DNA of 64,000 nt from contig OX442322.1 in the NCBI GenBank assembly GCA_949358305.1, positions 7,562,001 through 7,626,000 on the forward strand, read 5' to 3'. The notes beneath the pieces are model-generated. The model did no database searches. It worked only from the letters and a program-made list of their open reading frames with translations, and was not told the origin of the DNA. Shown here piece by piece: positions 20,575 to 29,625 of this stretch. Position 1 is the stretch's first letter. Every line of letters starts with the position of its first letter. The stretch comes from Strigamia acuminata (taxonomy: Eukaryota > Arthropoda > Chilopoda > Geophilomorpha > Linotaeniidae). The position numbers were made by a program, and so were the translations under genes.

Positions 20575-22078
20575 AGATGCTGATCAAATGTCTTTGAAAA
20601 TATTATAAGGTCGTCAATATAAGCTATACAGACCTTGCCAAGAAGATTACCAAGCACCTTGTTCATCAATTTTTGAAACGCAGCTGGGCTATTACATAAT
20701 CCCATTCCTAGGACGTTAAACTCAAAATGTCCGCTTGAAGTGGTAAACGCTGTTTTTTCACGATCCTGTTCATCTATTTCGACTTGATAATATCCTTGAA
20801 TAAGATCCATCATCGAAAAATACTGGGCCCCTGCCAGTTGATCTAATGTATCGTCAATCCTGGGCAGTGGGTATATCATTTTCTTTGTGATCGCGTTTAA
20901 CCTCCTCCAATCGACACAAAATCTCCATTTACCGTCTCTTTTCTTGATGAGAAGTACTGGTGCACTCCATGGACTTTCTGACTCTCTAATGACTCCCATC
21001 TCAAGCAACTTTCTGGTCTCTTCTGCCTCTACTTCTTTTTCTGCGATTGAACGTCTATAAGGCTGCAAATGTATTGGATCATGGTCCCCCGTATCAATTT
21101 TGTGTTTAAATGTTGTTACTCTACCTAAGTCTTTGTCTGTGGCTGCAAATCTATCCTGATTCCTTTGAAGTAACTGCTTCATCTGCTCTTGTTGGCTTTT
21201 GTTCATCTTATCTTTAGCAATCGAGGAGTCAAAGTCAAAGCAATGTACTTGCTTTTCATCTGTCAACTCAACCGCTTTGGTTGAGGAGTCAGTGCAATAC
21301 ACTTGCTTTTCATCCAACAACCCGATGTCAATAATGTAATACGCCTTACCAATTGCAGATTTCTCCTTCAGAAAGACTGATTTGTTTGTTGGATTAGCCA
21401 CACGCAGAACTCCTTTACCATACTCAAAATTTGTTAATGTTTTACAACACAAAATTCCAAACCTATCTATTACATTTCCTAGAGGTTCCATAAACATTTC
21501 TGTGGTTAGTTTTGTATTTAAATAAACTGGTATAACGCATTCATGCATTGGTGGAATTGAGATATTCTTCATTACTCTGGCAACATAACTCTGGTCCGAA
21601 AATGATCTATTTATTGGAAAAACTGCTTCTTCTACTCCACTATCATTGTTCCGGCCCACAAAGATTTTTTGTAAATCATAATCGACGACAGTTCTCGTTG
21701 ACCTCATGAATGGATCCCCCAATAAGAGCTGATGATGAAATCCTGACACTATTAACACTTCCACTCTATAGGTCAGTTTTCCAATTGCAATGTTCATTTT
21801 TGTTTTACCCACTGGAACTACCAAATCCTTTCCTATCCCACGTAGCCTAATGTTAGGGCTGGGTGAATAATCCAATTGAAGAGCTATTGCAACTTCTTCG
21901 CTTAGCAGGTTTCGTTTGGCTCCAGTGTCCATTACCGCTTTTATTTCCATTTCTTTTACAATTACTGGGATCTCCAACAATGATTCTGATACCTGAACGT
22001 CAATTATAATTATCTTACTCTTCTTCTTTTGTCTTTTCCTTTTCTTTGGGTGGCAACAATTTCTCTGTGGCCGTTCAA
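20575..22078 (-). CDS. pol: pol of outer gypsy element, 5' part (protease and most of RT)
   Basis: Open from the -1 frame just past the gag stop: LVERPQRN, a lysine/arginine run, then EIPVIVKEM and the protease motif VMDTGAKRNLL, with LLLGDPFM as the second conserved block. RT follows with IHLQPYRRS, SPWSAPVLLIKKRDGKWRFC, FSMMDLIQGYYQ, FNVLGMGLCNSPAAFQKLM and AYIDDLIIF. The frame is cut after FDQHL by the AGAT duplication and the inner element. The region between protease and RT (about 120 residues beginning SYVARVMKNISIPPMHEC) is shared by all three gypsy elements here. Sense continues at 10686. Confidence 0.9.
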
Positions 22079-23425
22079 CTAGTTTTTCGAATTTTGGGCC
22101 TTCGTTTGTGCCTGAGGATTAGGGTTTCCATCTTGCTGTTCACCTCTTCTCCTCTTTTTATTCCACTTCCAGCTGTTACTTCCACCTCTTTCCTGTTGCT
22201 GCTGTTGCTGTTGTTGTTGCCTGGGTGGATTGTAAAACTCACAGCTGAAATGATGATAACATCCGCATGAACGGTTATTAGAATTATTACTATTGTTAGT
22301 ATTATAATTATTGTAATTAGGATTAAAGCCTTGTCTTCCACCTCTACTTCTACCTCCTTGATTATACTGTCCCCTATTCCTTATTGGCGCATACCACTGA
22401 TTTTGTATCAGTATCGACTCTTCATCCAGCAAATCCACTGACTCTGCTTCTAACAATCGCCGCTTTAAATCAGCGACTTCAGCTAACAATTCAGTGTGGG
22501 TTGGTTGGGTCCCCACGGTTCCACTCAGTTTACCTGCTGTTACCGGGATCGCCTTCTCGTCCACGATTTTTTTAAACGCTGCAAGTAGAACATCTGCTGG
22601 GTCTTTTACTTTATGACTTTCGAATAACTTAATTCTCTCTTCCATATCCGCCAAAGTCTTCGGGAATACAGTAATCAACATCTTTTGCATTTCCGGCTTC
22701 AATCCTTGAAAAATATAATTAATCTTCAAATTCTCAGGTAATTCTGGTCGCGCATAAGCACATTCGGCCAAGACCTTCTTCATAAATGCATCGGCTTTAC
22801 CATCTGAATGCCTCATAAAATGAAGAGTGTTCAATACATTTTCCTGGCTTTTCCTGAACTTCTTTTCGATTTGTGGCTTCCATTCTGTCCAAGTCCAGGT
22901 TGGATTCGTTTTATATTGTTCCACAAACCATGCCAGTCCGTCAGTCTTAAGGGCTAACGGCAATTGTTTCACTCGTTCATCATCTGATGCTATTGTAGCT
23001 TCATAAGCCACAAGCCATTGGTCGATGTTACCTTTTTCTGTATCATAACAAACAACTTCGCGCTTTTGTACCAAAATACCCTTGAGAAGATCAGTCAAAA
23101 CTGTTATTGGGTCCGCCATCTTGGATACAGTTCCTTTTGATGTGGATTCCTTTGATTTTACTGGTGTTAATAATTCAAATACTGATTGAAAAGACTTCGA
23201 TTGCGCAAATTTTAATGGGGTTGCAAAAACAAGTTTATCATCCAATATGGAAGTATTTTGCTCAACCTCCTTTATTCCAGGTTCCGACTGTGAAGTTGTT
23301 TTTCTTTTTCTAACCGCTACTTTGGAATCATCCACTGTGCTTACTAATTCTCTTTCTAATTCTTGATTCTTTAAGTCCAGTAGATTATCCACTTGCGCCT
23401 GTGATAACTTAACTGGCTGATCCAC
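22079..23425 (-). CDS. gag: gag of outer gypsy element
   Basis: Open frame of about 448 codons whose first codon at 23425 is GTG; the first ATG is at 23119 (MADPITVLTDLLKG), matching the inner element's MANASPSSEL. Capsid-like text includes GNIDQWLVAYEATIAS and WTWTEWKPQIEKKFRK, alignable with the inner gag. The C terminus has a Gly/Arg/Asn/Gln-rich stretch and a run of nine Gln. A CGCYHHFSC cluster lacks CCHC spacing, so I do not call a knuckle. It ends in AAC TAG after a G AAA AAC heptamer, with pol in the -1 frame. Confidence 0.85.
   Translation of the reverse strand: MDQPVKLSQAQVDNLLDLKNQELERELVSTVDDSKVAVRKRKTTSQSEPGIKEVEQNTSILDDKLVFATPLKFAQSKSFQSVFELLTPVKSKESTSKGTVSKMADPITVLTDLLKGILVQKREVVCYDTEKGNIDQWLVAYEATIASDDERVKQLPLALKTDGLAWFVEQYKTNPTWTWTEWKPQIEKKFRKSQENVLNTLHFMRHSDGKADAFMKKVLAECAYARPELPENLKINYIFQGLKPEMQKMLITVFPKTLADMEERIKLFESHKVKDPADVLLAAFKKIVDEKAIPVTAGKLSGTVGTQPTHTELLAEVADLKRRLLEAESVDLLDEESILIQNQWYAPIRNRGQYNQGGRSRGGRQGFNPNYNNYNTNNSNNSNNRSCGCYHHFSCEFYNPPRQQQQQQQQQERGGSNSWKWNKKRRRGEQQDGNPNPQAQTKAQNSKN
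22082..22088 (-). promoter_or_regulatory. Candidate -1 frameshift site of outer element
   Basis: G AAA AAC directly before the gag TAG (22081-22079). It is less canonical than the inner element's GGGAAAC because the first codon slips to GAA, but position, stop and -1 pol frame are the same. Confidence 0.5.
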
Positions 23426-24070
23426 TGTTAAGCCTTAAATTATACCTTCACTTTATTCACACAACGCTGTAGCAACTCACAACTTTCACTAACCCTGAAA
23501 CAAACTTATGCACAATTAATTATCACAATTAGTCACTAATTCAAAATAAATTTCAATAACAAAAAAAAATTATTATTATTTCCTGAAAAATAATCAAAAT
23601 TAATCATCAAAATCAACATAAACTTCTACATAAACCAAAAAGAAAACATTTCCTATAATTGAATCATTATTAATATAAGTTTTATCATTAAACAAACATT
23701 GAATATTCACCACTCTTAACCTCCAAAACAACCTCATTTTATTATATAAATTCAACTTGGGTAAATATCTTTAATAAATTCCAATATGTAAATCTTATTA
23801 GTGCACTATAATTAAATATTCAACTGCAATTGACCCTAAAAGAAAATTTTCACAATGAGTCACCTTTCAATCTTATCACTCATGCAAATGAGTTTGCAAC
23901 TTTTCAAAATTTTATATGAATTTCACTTGAATTTTACTGAATTTTAATGCAAATTTGTACGGATTTCAAATGGATCTTCTAATTTTTAGCAAATAACTGG
24001 CCAATTTCACTTTACTTTTACTACTTTTCACTACTTTTAGCCAATTAATGGGTCTCAAATAGAAAGAACC
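23426..24070 (-). other. Leader of outer gypsy element
   Basis: AT-rich leader between the primer-binding site and gag; no coding signal. Confidence 0.6.
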
Positions 24071-24083
24071 GCAATCTCCACCA
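24071..24083 (-). other. Primer-binding site of outer gypsy element
   Basis: Minus strand TGGTGGAGATTGC, three bases from the 5' LTR. Same word as in the other two gypsy elements apart from one inserted T. Confidence 0.65.
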
Positions 24084-24086
24084 CTT

Positions 24087-24604
24087 TGTTACGTGGCCAG
24101 ACTGACTACTGTTTGACCACGTAAATACTTTATTATTAAACTGGGGGTTTGTACTTACATTAAGTTAAACTAGCATTTAACTGTGTTGCTAATAAGAAGG
24201 AAATAAAGAGGACTCATTGTATTATTAATAAAATATAACTGTATGTTTATTAAATCATAAATACAATCTGAAATGAACCAAAGATTAACTTAAAACTAAA
24301 TCTTATAAAACTATCTTAAATCTAGTAAGCATGAATAACTTTGGTGGGTGAAGAACCTCAAGATGCCGCGGCAGTACCTGCCCGACAACCTCTCGGTATG
24401 AAAGCTCGGAATGAACTGACATTTCAGTTCTCCTCATCAGCCAAGTAAACTTGGGTGATTCTACTATTACTCAATGGGTAAATTAGTGAGATCATTCGCT
24501 TAAGGCGAACTCTAGTGAGGGTTTACAGCATTAATTCGAATCGTTTAGTTACGGAAACGAGGTGGCGACAACTGGTTCACAGTGTGCTCGTCAACCTCGT
24601 AACA
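24087..24604 (-). repeat. 5' LTR of outer gypsy element
   Basis: 518 bp, TG...CA ends in either reading. Matches 5210-5727 with no difference seen by eye. ATAT duplication at 24605-24608. Confidence 0.95.
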
Positions 24605-24693
24605 ATATAGATGATAATGTACACAATCCGAGGTTACAATACACAAACGACCACGGTTTTATCCAATACCAACCAGTCTACGAGTTACTATAA

Positions 24694-25255
24694 GTAGCTG
24701 AAGAACGGCGAGGTGGGTTATCTTGATAAAAACATTTCTAGGTGATGAATTTGTCTTTAAAAAAATGTAATAAATTATATAGAAATAAATGAACTTAATT
24801 TGATGCAAAAACAAGTTATTTTAATCAAATTAAACAAAAACAAACAAACTATTTTGAATGTTGTTTAAACAATTTAAAAGAAATGTACATTTAAAGTATT
24901 TATTGAAATATGTCTTGAGCACTTGTTGCCTATGAAGCAACGAAATCGGCTTGGTCCATACCGCCGCCGCCGCCCCTTGATGATCGTGGCAGAACGAACA
25001 ATCGCAAACGTTCTTGAACGATTCGTATCGATCGGTTCGTTCCATCGGACCCTTTCTTTGGCAGCGGATAAGGAGTCTCTTAAAAACATCTCCTGCACAG
25101 AATTTCGTGCTTGTTCTGGTAATAAACACCGACCGGAGCCTTTTTACATTGCTCGCACTAAATCCGAGTGAAATATTCGTTCAATATTTACTAGATCTGT
25201 AATTATTTTTAAATATAATTTTACTCGGTCCTCGTAAACAGGAACACATTTATTC
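24694..25255. other. Flank downstream of the FLAD1-like tail
   Basis: AT-rich with one GC-richer patch (24940-25150) that gives overlapping short frames on both strands. None has splice signals or a recognisable motif. Confidence 0.35.
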
Positions 25256-25705
25256 TATTGGCATAGATTTGTTCGAGTTATCGGCTTCCTCGCCAGAATA
25301 AAGCGGCGAGCGCTGCCATAATTGAACACCCAGTTAGTCCTGCCACCTGAGGTTCTAAATAATAATTAAAAAACAAGTGCCTGACAAATTTTTGTGCAAT
25401 AAATTATATCGATTAGGGGTTCGTGTAGAAAGTGTAAGTTCCGAAAAAGTCAATTATTTATTTTTTTTATTAATGAAATCAATTATATTTTAATTCATTC
25501 ATTTTGTAGATCTGGCATTTGGACAATAAATCACGAATTTTGGTATGTGCGCCGTCAAATAGCGCTTGCGATACGGTAACTGAACGAATCGGTATTTTTA
25601 TTTATTTATTTATTTATTTATTTTCATAAATTCATCTAACCTTAAAAAAAATTCAATCCGTCTACTTAAGAAAGCCACCACCACCAGAGCGCGCGCTTGA
25701 TCTTT
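25256..25705 (+). repeat. Duplicated segment, copy 1
   Basis: Two blocks recur about 2.1 kb downstream in the same order: 25256-25320 (around TTATCGGC...CTCGCCA) resembles 27361-27425, and 25588-25705 resembles 27664-27800. The second block has an ATTT run, then CAATCCGTCTACTTAAG, then CACCAGAGCGCGCGCTTG. Divergence suggests an old tandem duplication, possibly of a promoter region. Confidence 0.7.
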
Positions 25706-25824
25706 TTCCCATCCCAACACGGACGAAGCCACAGATTAGAGGAATAATAATAAATAATAATAAAAATAGTTGTTTGATTTGATATAAATCAGAGCCGACC
25801 GGGCAGGTTTGTTTAGTCATAAAA

Positions 25825-26759
25825 TTATACAGCCAAAATTGAAATAGGTGCCGTCGCGTTGGTGGTGGTTAGATTGCACTTGCGATTCTTTAACGTATAA
25901 ATCGTTCTGTCTAAGCTGTTCCAAGGAAGCCATGGTCTGCTGACTCGAGATAGAATTTCGATCGATTCTGCGCACTCCATGCAACAAGCCCAGTGCTGGA
26001 ACGGCACGCACGTGTTGCCCAGGTAAAGATTCTTAAATGTGAATACTGCGTAGCCTGGAAAGGAAGAGGAATTAATAAGATTTGGTATTAATTAGTGGCG
26101 CATTAACTTGTAAGTGTTCAAAAGGTCCAGTTTTACCTAAAGAAGTATTTTCACATCTAAAAAGGTACGTTTTGTTATTTTACAATTCAATACACCACTT
26201 ATCTGCTTCCAAACGCACTTTTAGGCAAAAATGACTTTTTACACATGAAAAAGCATTTTGATGTAAAACTGGGCCTTATTTCGACATGAAAATACATTTT
26301 AGGCAAAACGAAACCCATTGCCTTCCTCTTTTTAAATCATGTAGAAAACCTGGCACGCAATAGATGCCGGCATCCAGTGAACTACAGACCAACATACATA
26401 AATTCATACTTCGAATCTGCATAGATAAAATGAAAATGAATGAACTATTAATTAAACGATAAAAAATTGTTTTAAAAATCGGAAAATACTTGGCTCGAGT
26501 CGTGCGTAACGTTTAAACAGCGCTGCTTCTTTAGTGACGCCTTTTCCCACGAATAAACAATCGTTAATATTTTTCCTAAATCGCCATAAACGGTGGCAAC
26601 TTGCAAATAAATGAGAAAGTCTACAGTGCGAATTACCACCGTGTGATTGCCGTTGTTATCGACTACTACACGAAGTGATTTTTGCTCTCCTGAACGGGAA
26701 ACGAATTCACACGAGAGGAACGAACTGAAACGCCAAACTTGTCCTCTTCACATTTTCCC
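25825..26759 (-). CDS. Three-exon gene for a cysteine-rich, probably secreted protein (5' end uncertain)
   Basis: Minus-strand exons 26759-26490, 26416-26350 and 26054-25825 join in phases 0 and 1 with GT/AG borders. The last ends ISILAV and a stop. Translated text includes VVVDNNGNHTVVIRTVDFL in exon 1, NLCMLVC and IYCVP in exon 2, and NTCVPFQHWACCMEC in exon 3. It holds four N-glycosylation sequons (NHT, NVT, NLT, NAT) and many cysteines, suggesting a lumenal or extracellular domain. Exon 1 has a problem: near its acceptor this frame meets a stop, while another frame reads KCEEDKFGVSVRSS and ends about 30 codons in. The true acceptor may be internal, or there is a frameshift and this is a pseudogene. 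No family recognised. Confidence 0.45.
26122..26282. mobile_element. Small inverted-repeat element (MITE-like), in intron
   Basis: AAGGTCCAGTTTTACC at the left end and its imperfect inverted copy (GGTAAAACTGG-like, GATGTAAAACTGGGCCTT) at the right end define arms of about 50 bp. They enclose roughly 60 bp. It lies within the intron between the last two exons of the gene above. No coding sequence. Confidence 0.5.
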
Positions 26760-27360
26760 CTGGTAACAAACAGTTAGAAATAAATAAATATTAGTTTCGG
26801 TCATCGGTTTGGAATATTTAATTGCAATAAATTATGCACTTACCGGTATTTACGTTTAATCATGCTTTTAATACGTTGACAAAATGTACTTCTTTCGATT
26901 TGCAGTGACAATCTACTTGTAATTCATCCGTTGTTGACAGTTGTTTTAACATATTGCACAGAATGTTAGAGTATCAGTCACTTCGATCTTTGAAAAGTAA
27001 AATGTTATTTTATATTACGGAGTATTTTATATGAATCAATCTATTTTTTATGTTAATGCGCAATTTTTCTACTTAGATCATCGACGTTTTGTGGATTAAA
27101 CATGGGAACACCAACAAGATGACTAGCGCACTTTTTTCCATGTTTGTGTTCATCTTTAACAGATCTAATAAATAAAAAAAACCACTACGGCATCTCTATG
27201 CCGTTGATGTCGAGCTGTCTATGCCGTTGACGAAACAAAATGGAACATTCAGATGCAAAAAGTAACCATTTATGACGATAAAGTAAAGACAAATTCCTTC
27301 AACTGAATGTACTTAGTTCCGTTTTTGTCGCTAGTCCGCGCCAGCAGACCAACTAATTGC
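26760..27360. other. AT-rich intergenic DNA
   Basis: No frame, repeat or RNA gene recognised apart from a short repeated phrase (CTATGCCGTTGA) near 27195 and 27220. Confidence 0.4.
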
Positions 27361-27800
27361 TATTGGCACAGATTTGACCTAGTTATCGGCCTCCTCGCCA
27401 AGATAATCTGGCGAGCGCCGCCGATCGCAGCCAGAGAGGAGGACATTTTCTAAAGGTTTACTATGTTCTATTGTTGTAAAAAGGTATGTTAAGAGTAACA
27501 AATATCTTCTTTATCATTTCAGGGAAGGCATTTTAGCTCATCAGTTTCTGTAAATGTAAGTTTTACTATTTTCTATTGTTGTAAATGTAAAAAAAGATTA
27601 AATATAATGGTGTAACACACAAACGTGTTCACGAAAACATGAATAAAAACATGTTCAAATGAGTGAATCGGTATTTTTATTTATTTATTCATTTATTTTC
27701 ATGTTTCATCAATTCATCTAAACCTACTGTAGTGGCATAAATTTCAATCCGTCTACTTAAGAAAGCCACTGCCACCAGAGCGCGCGCTTGCACTTCTTCT
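27361..27800 (+). repeat. Duplicated segment, copy 2
   Basis: Partner of 25256-25705; the same two blocks in the same order and orientation. This copy directly precedes candidate transcribed exons. Confidence 0.7.
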
Positions 27801-27829
27801 CATATCAACACGAAGCAGTGAGCAGTTAG

Positions 27830-28275
27830 TTGCCGTACGGATCCATTCGAACAATTTGACCTACGCAAATCTAACGGTACATCGAAGATCCATTCTCCAA
27901 AAAACCCGCCGATCTTTCTATCCAAAATGCACGAAACTTCGCAACGAGCGCAAATTTGTGCAAAGGCAAACACGGGCAATCGCGAGTCTCATCAGTCGTC
28001 GTTCGAGATCAAAGCGCACACGGCGAAAATTCCGTAGATAAGATTCTCGACACATCACGTAAGTATCCAGTAAAAAAATCCCCGCAAAAAACGTGTCCAA
28101 AAACGAGCGAGATTGAGCGAAAATCGGCAAATTCCTTGGATTTTCGTTCTGCTTCAAAATGGCGGATCGTGCGCTGTTCTTTAACGCTTCTTCTTCATCC
28201 AAATTTGCCCAAATTTTGATCTAACAACCATCCAACGGTCTAAAAACATCGCCAAAACGTGTAAGAGAGTTTTAG
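27830..28275 (+). other. Possible first exon(s), non-coding, with two strong donors
   Basis: A GC-richer stretch ends in CACATCAC/GTAAGT at 28058/28059, and a second donor TTTTAG/GTAAGT follows at 28275/28276. Both match the donor consensus closely on the plus strand. No long frame starts here, so they would be alternative 5' untranslated exons. No promoter element is identified. Confidence 0.3.
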
Positions 28276-29497
28276 GTAAGTATTGGGTAGGAATTGGATG
28301 ACTGGGAAGCGTTTAAATGGCAAAAAGTTAGCTTTTTTCGGGTTTAGGCAGTTAGGGTTAGTTGCAAGTACAGTACATGTGGCCGCTCTTGTTGTTTCTG
28401 ACGCCATAACTGTTGTTGTCGGTAAGTTGGAAATTGTGAGCGAAGTTTGTTCGATGTTGGATGCGAGTTTATCTTCACTTAGTACTGGGTTTTGTTTGCT
28501 CGAGGTTTGCTTTATGTTGTATTAATTTTTGCGAGCAATCGACGCGTTTTTGTGGATTAATTTAGTTTTTTTTTTATATATTTTCGTATTATACGAGGTG
28601 TGGAAAATTCGATCCGGTTACCAGAGTTGACTCGAAAGCATTTGAGTTGCTGTCAAAGTGGCAGCGATGGTGGGAAATTGGTTCTTGTTTTTGGGTTTTT
28701 CGTGCTGGAATGAATGGGTTCTTATAATACAATTATTTTTAAATTATAAAAAAAATATTTTAGAAAAATTAAAATATTTTTTTATTGCTGGGAAAAATTG
28801 AAATTGTCGGGAATTGGTTGAAAATTGATTGAATATTTGCTTAAATATTCTAAAATGGTTTATTAAATGCAACAACGATTTTCCGTCGTTTCAAAGGCGA
28901 AAAACATGAAATTAAATTTTTGTTTTTGATGTTAAAATGATTTTTTGGTAATAAAAATTAACCAGAAGTAAATTTATTTATTTAGGCGCCAATCGATGTT
29001 TTCCGATAAAAACACACCAAATTTGATGTTCAACGGGATCCGTTTTGCAGAGTTACCGATTTGTCACGTGAAGGCCACAAAAAAAAAACACACTGATGAC
29101 TTTGACCGATCGATTAGGTAATGAATCAATCGTCAGGGCAAGTTATCAAACTGCATTATGCCAAATTCGAACACTAAATTCTTTTTTTTGTTTTGTTTTT
29201 GTTTTCTTCTTCCCTTTTCTTTTTTTATTGTGAATATCACAATTACACACACACTTTGTTGATGAATGTGTCTAGTATTTATTTAATAGGTGGTTTTAAT
29301 TTTTTTCTAGTGTGACAAGTGAGTGACAAGTTATATCTGTGATGAAACGATTCGACTACCGGGAGTAAAAAGATTTAAGAACACGAGGAAAGGCACCAAC
29401 ATCGCCGCACAGGCCACAGGAATCACCATAGGCAAAATGAGTCGGCCATTTTGGTTTGGTATTTAATTTGATTTAATGGGATTTGTTTTGTATAAAG
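28276..29497 (+). other. Intron-like sequence
   Basis: AT-rich with poly(A)/poly(T) tracts; no gene or structured repeat seen. Confidence 0.35.
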
Positions 29498-29625
29498 CTC
29501 TGGTGAAAGGCATCACTGATGTGCGAGTCAAGGTCCGAGGATGGCCGGCGTGAACGTGGTTTCGCTGACGGACGACACTCCGGTGCCATTTAGTGCGTTT
29601 CCACGGCCCCGAAAGTAGCAACAGC
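29498..29625 (+). other. Possible exon with a 25-codon ORF
   Basis: Bounded by TATAAAG at 29497 and GC/GTAAGT at 29625/29626. It contains ATG at 29541 in a strong context (GAGGATGGCC), giving MAGVNVVSLTDDTPV and ten more residues, ending in TAG at 29616-29618. It could be an upstream ORF in a 5' leader or chance. Confidence 0.3.

Larger units (their letters stand above)
5210..24604 (-). mobile_element. Ty3/gypsy LTR retrotransposon (outer), minus strand
   Basis: Two 518-bp LTRs (5210-5727 and 24087-24604) look identical by eye and have TGTTACG...CGTAACA ends. The 4-bp duplication ATAT occurs at 5206-5209 and 24605-24608. After subtracting the inner element (10687-20574 plus its duplication) the element is about 9.5 kb. 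Its order in the sense direction is gag, pro-pol, ORF3 with a Ulp1-like peptidase. No break other than the inner insertion was seen in gag, pol or ORF3. It sits inside an exon of the FLAD1-like gene, in the opposite orientation to that gene. Confidence 0.95.
4485..24693 (+). pseudogene. FAD synthase (FLAD1)-like gene, decayed and split by a gypsy insertion
   Basis: FLAD1 adenylylates FMN to FAD with a PAPS-reductase-type PP-loop domain. Segment 4485-4771 follows a TTTTATAG acceptor and encodes the PP-loop ISFNGGKDCTVLLHL, then LYIR and PFPQVEQF, in family order. Segment about 4840-4970 encodes [14 protein letters not shown] and SPYCELYDK, like the family's W-P...RxNPLLDW...PYCxLYD region. The last exon begins at 5189 (YTSIGH), is cut at 5209 by the outer gypsy element and resumes at 24609 (DDNVHNPRL...QPVYELL), ending in TAA at 24691-24693. 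This matches the family's YTSLG...TxxNPxL C terminus. The segment joining exons 1 and 2 is damaged: the conserved MGTRRTDP region appears only as VGNRILVN before a stop. The donor after 4970 would have to be GC rather than GT. N-terminal exons were not found. Assignment to the family is strong; non-functionality is inference. Confidence 0.8.

Noticed and set aside
22240-22290. Zinc knuckle in the outer gag (CGCYHHFSC)
   Set aside because: Spacing does not match Cx2Cx4Hx4C and the inner gag has nothing comparable.
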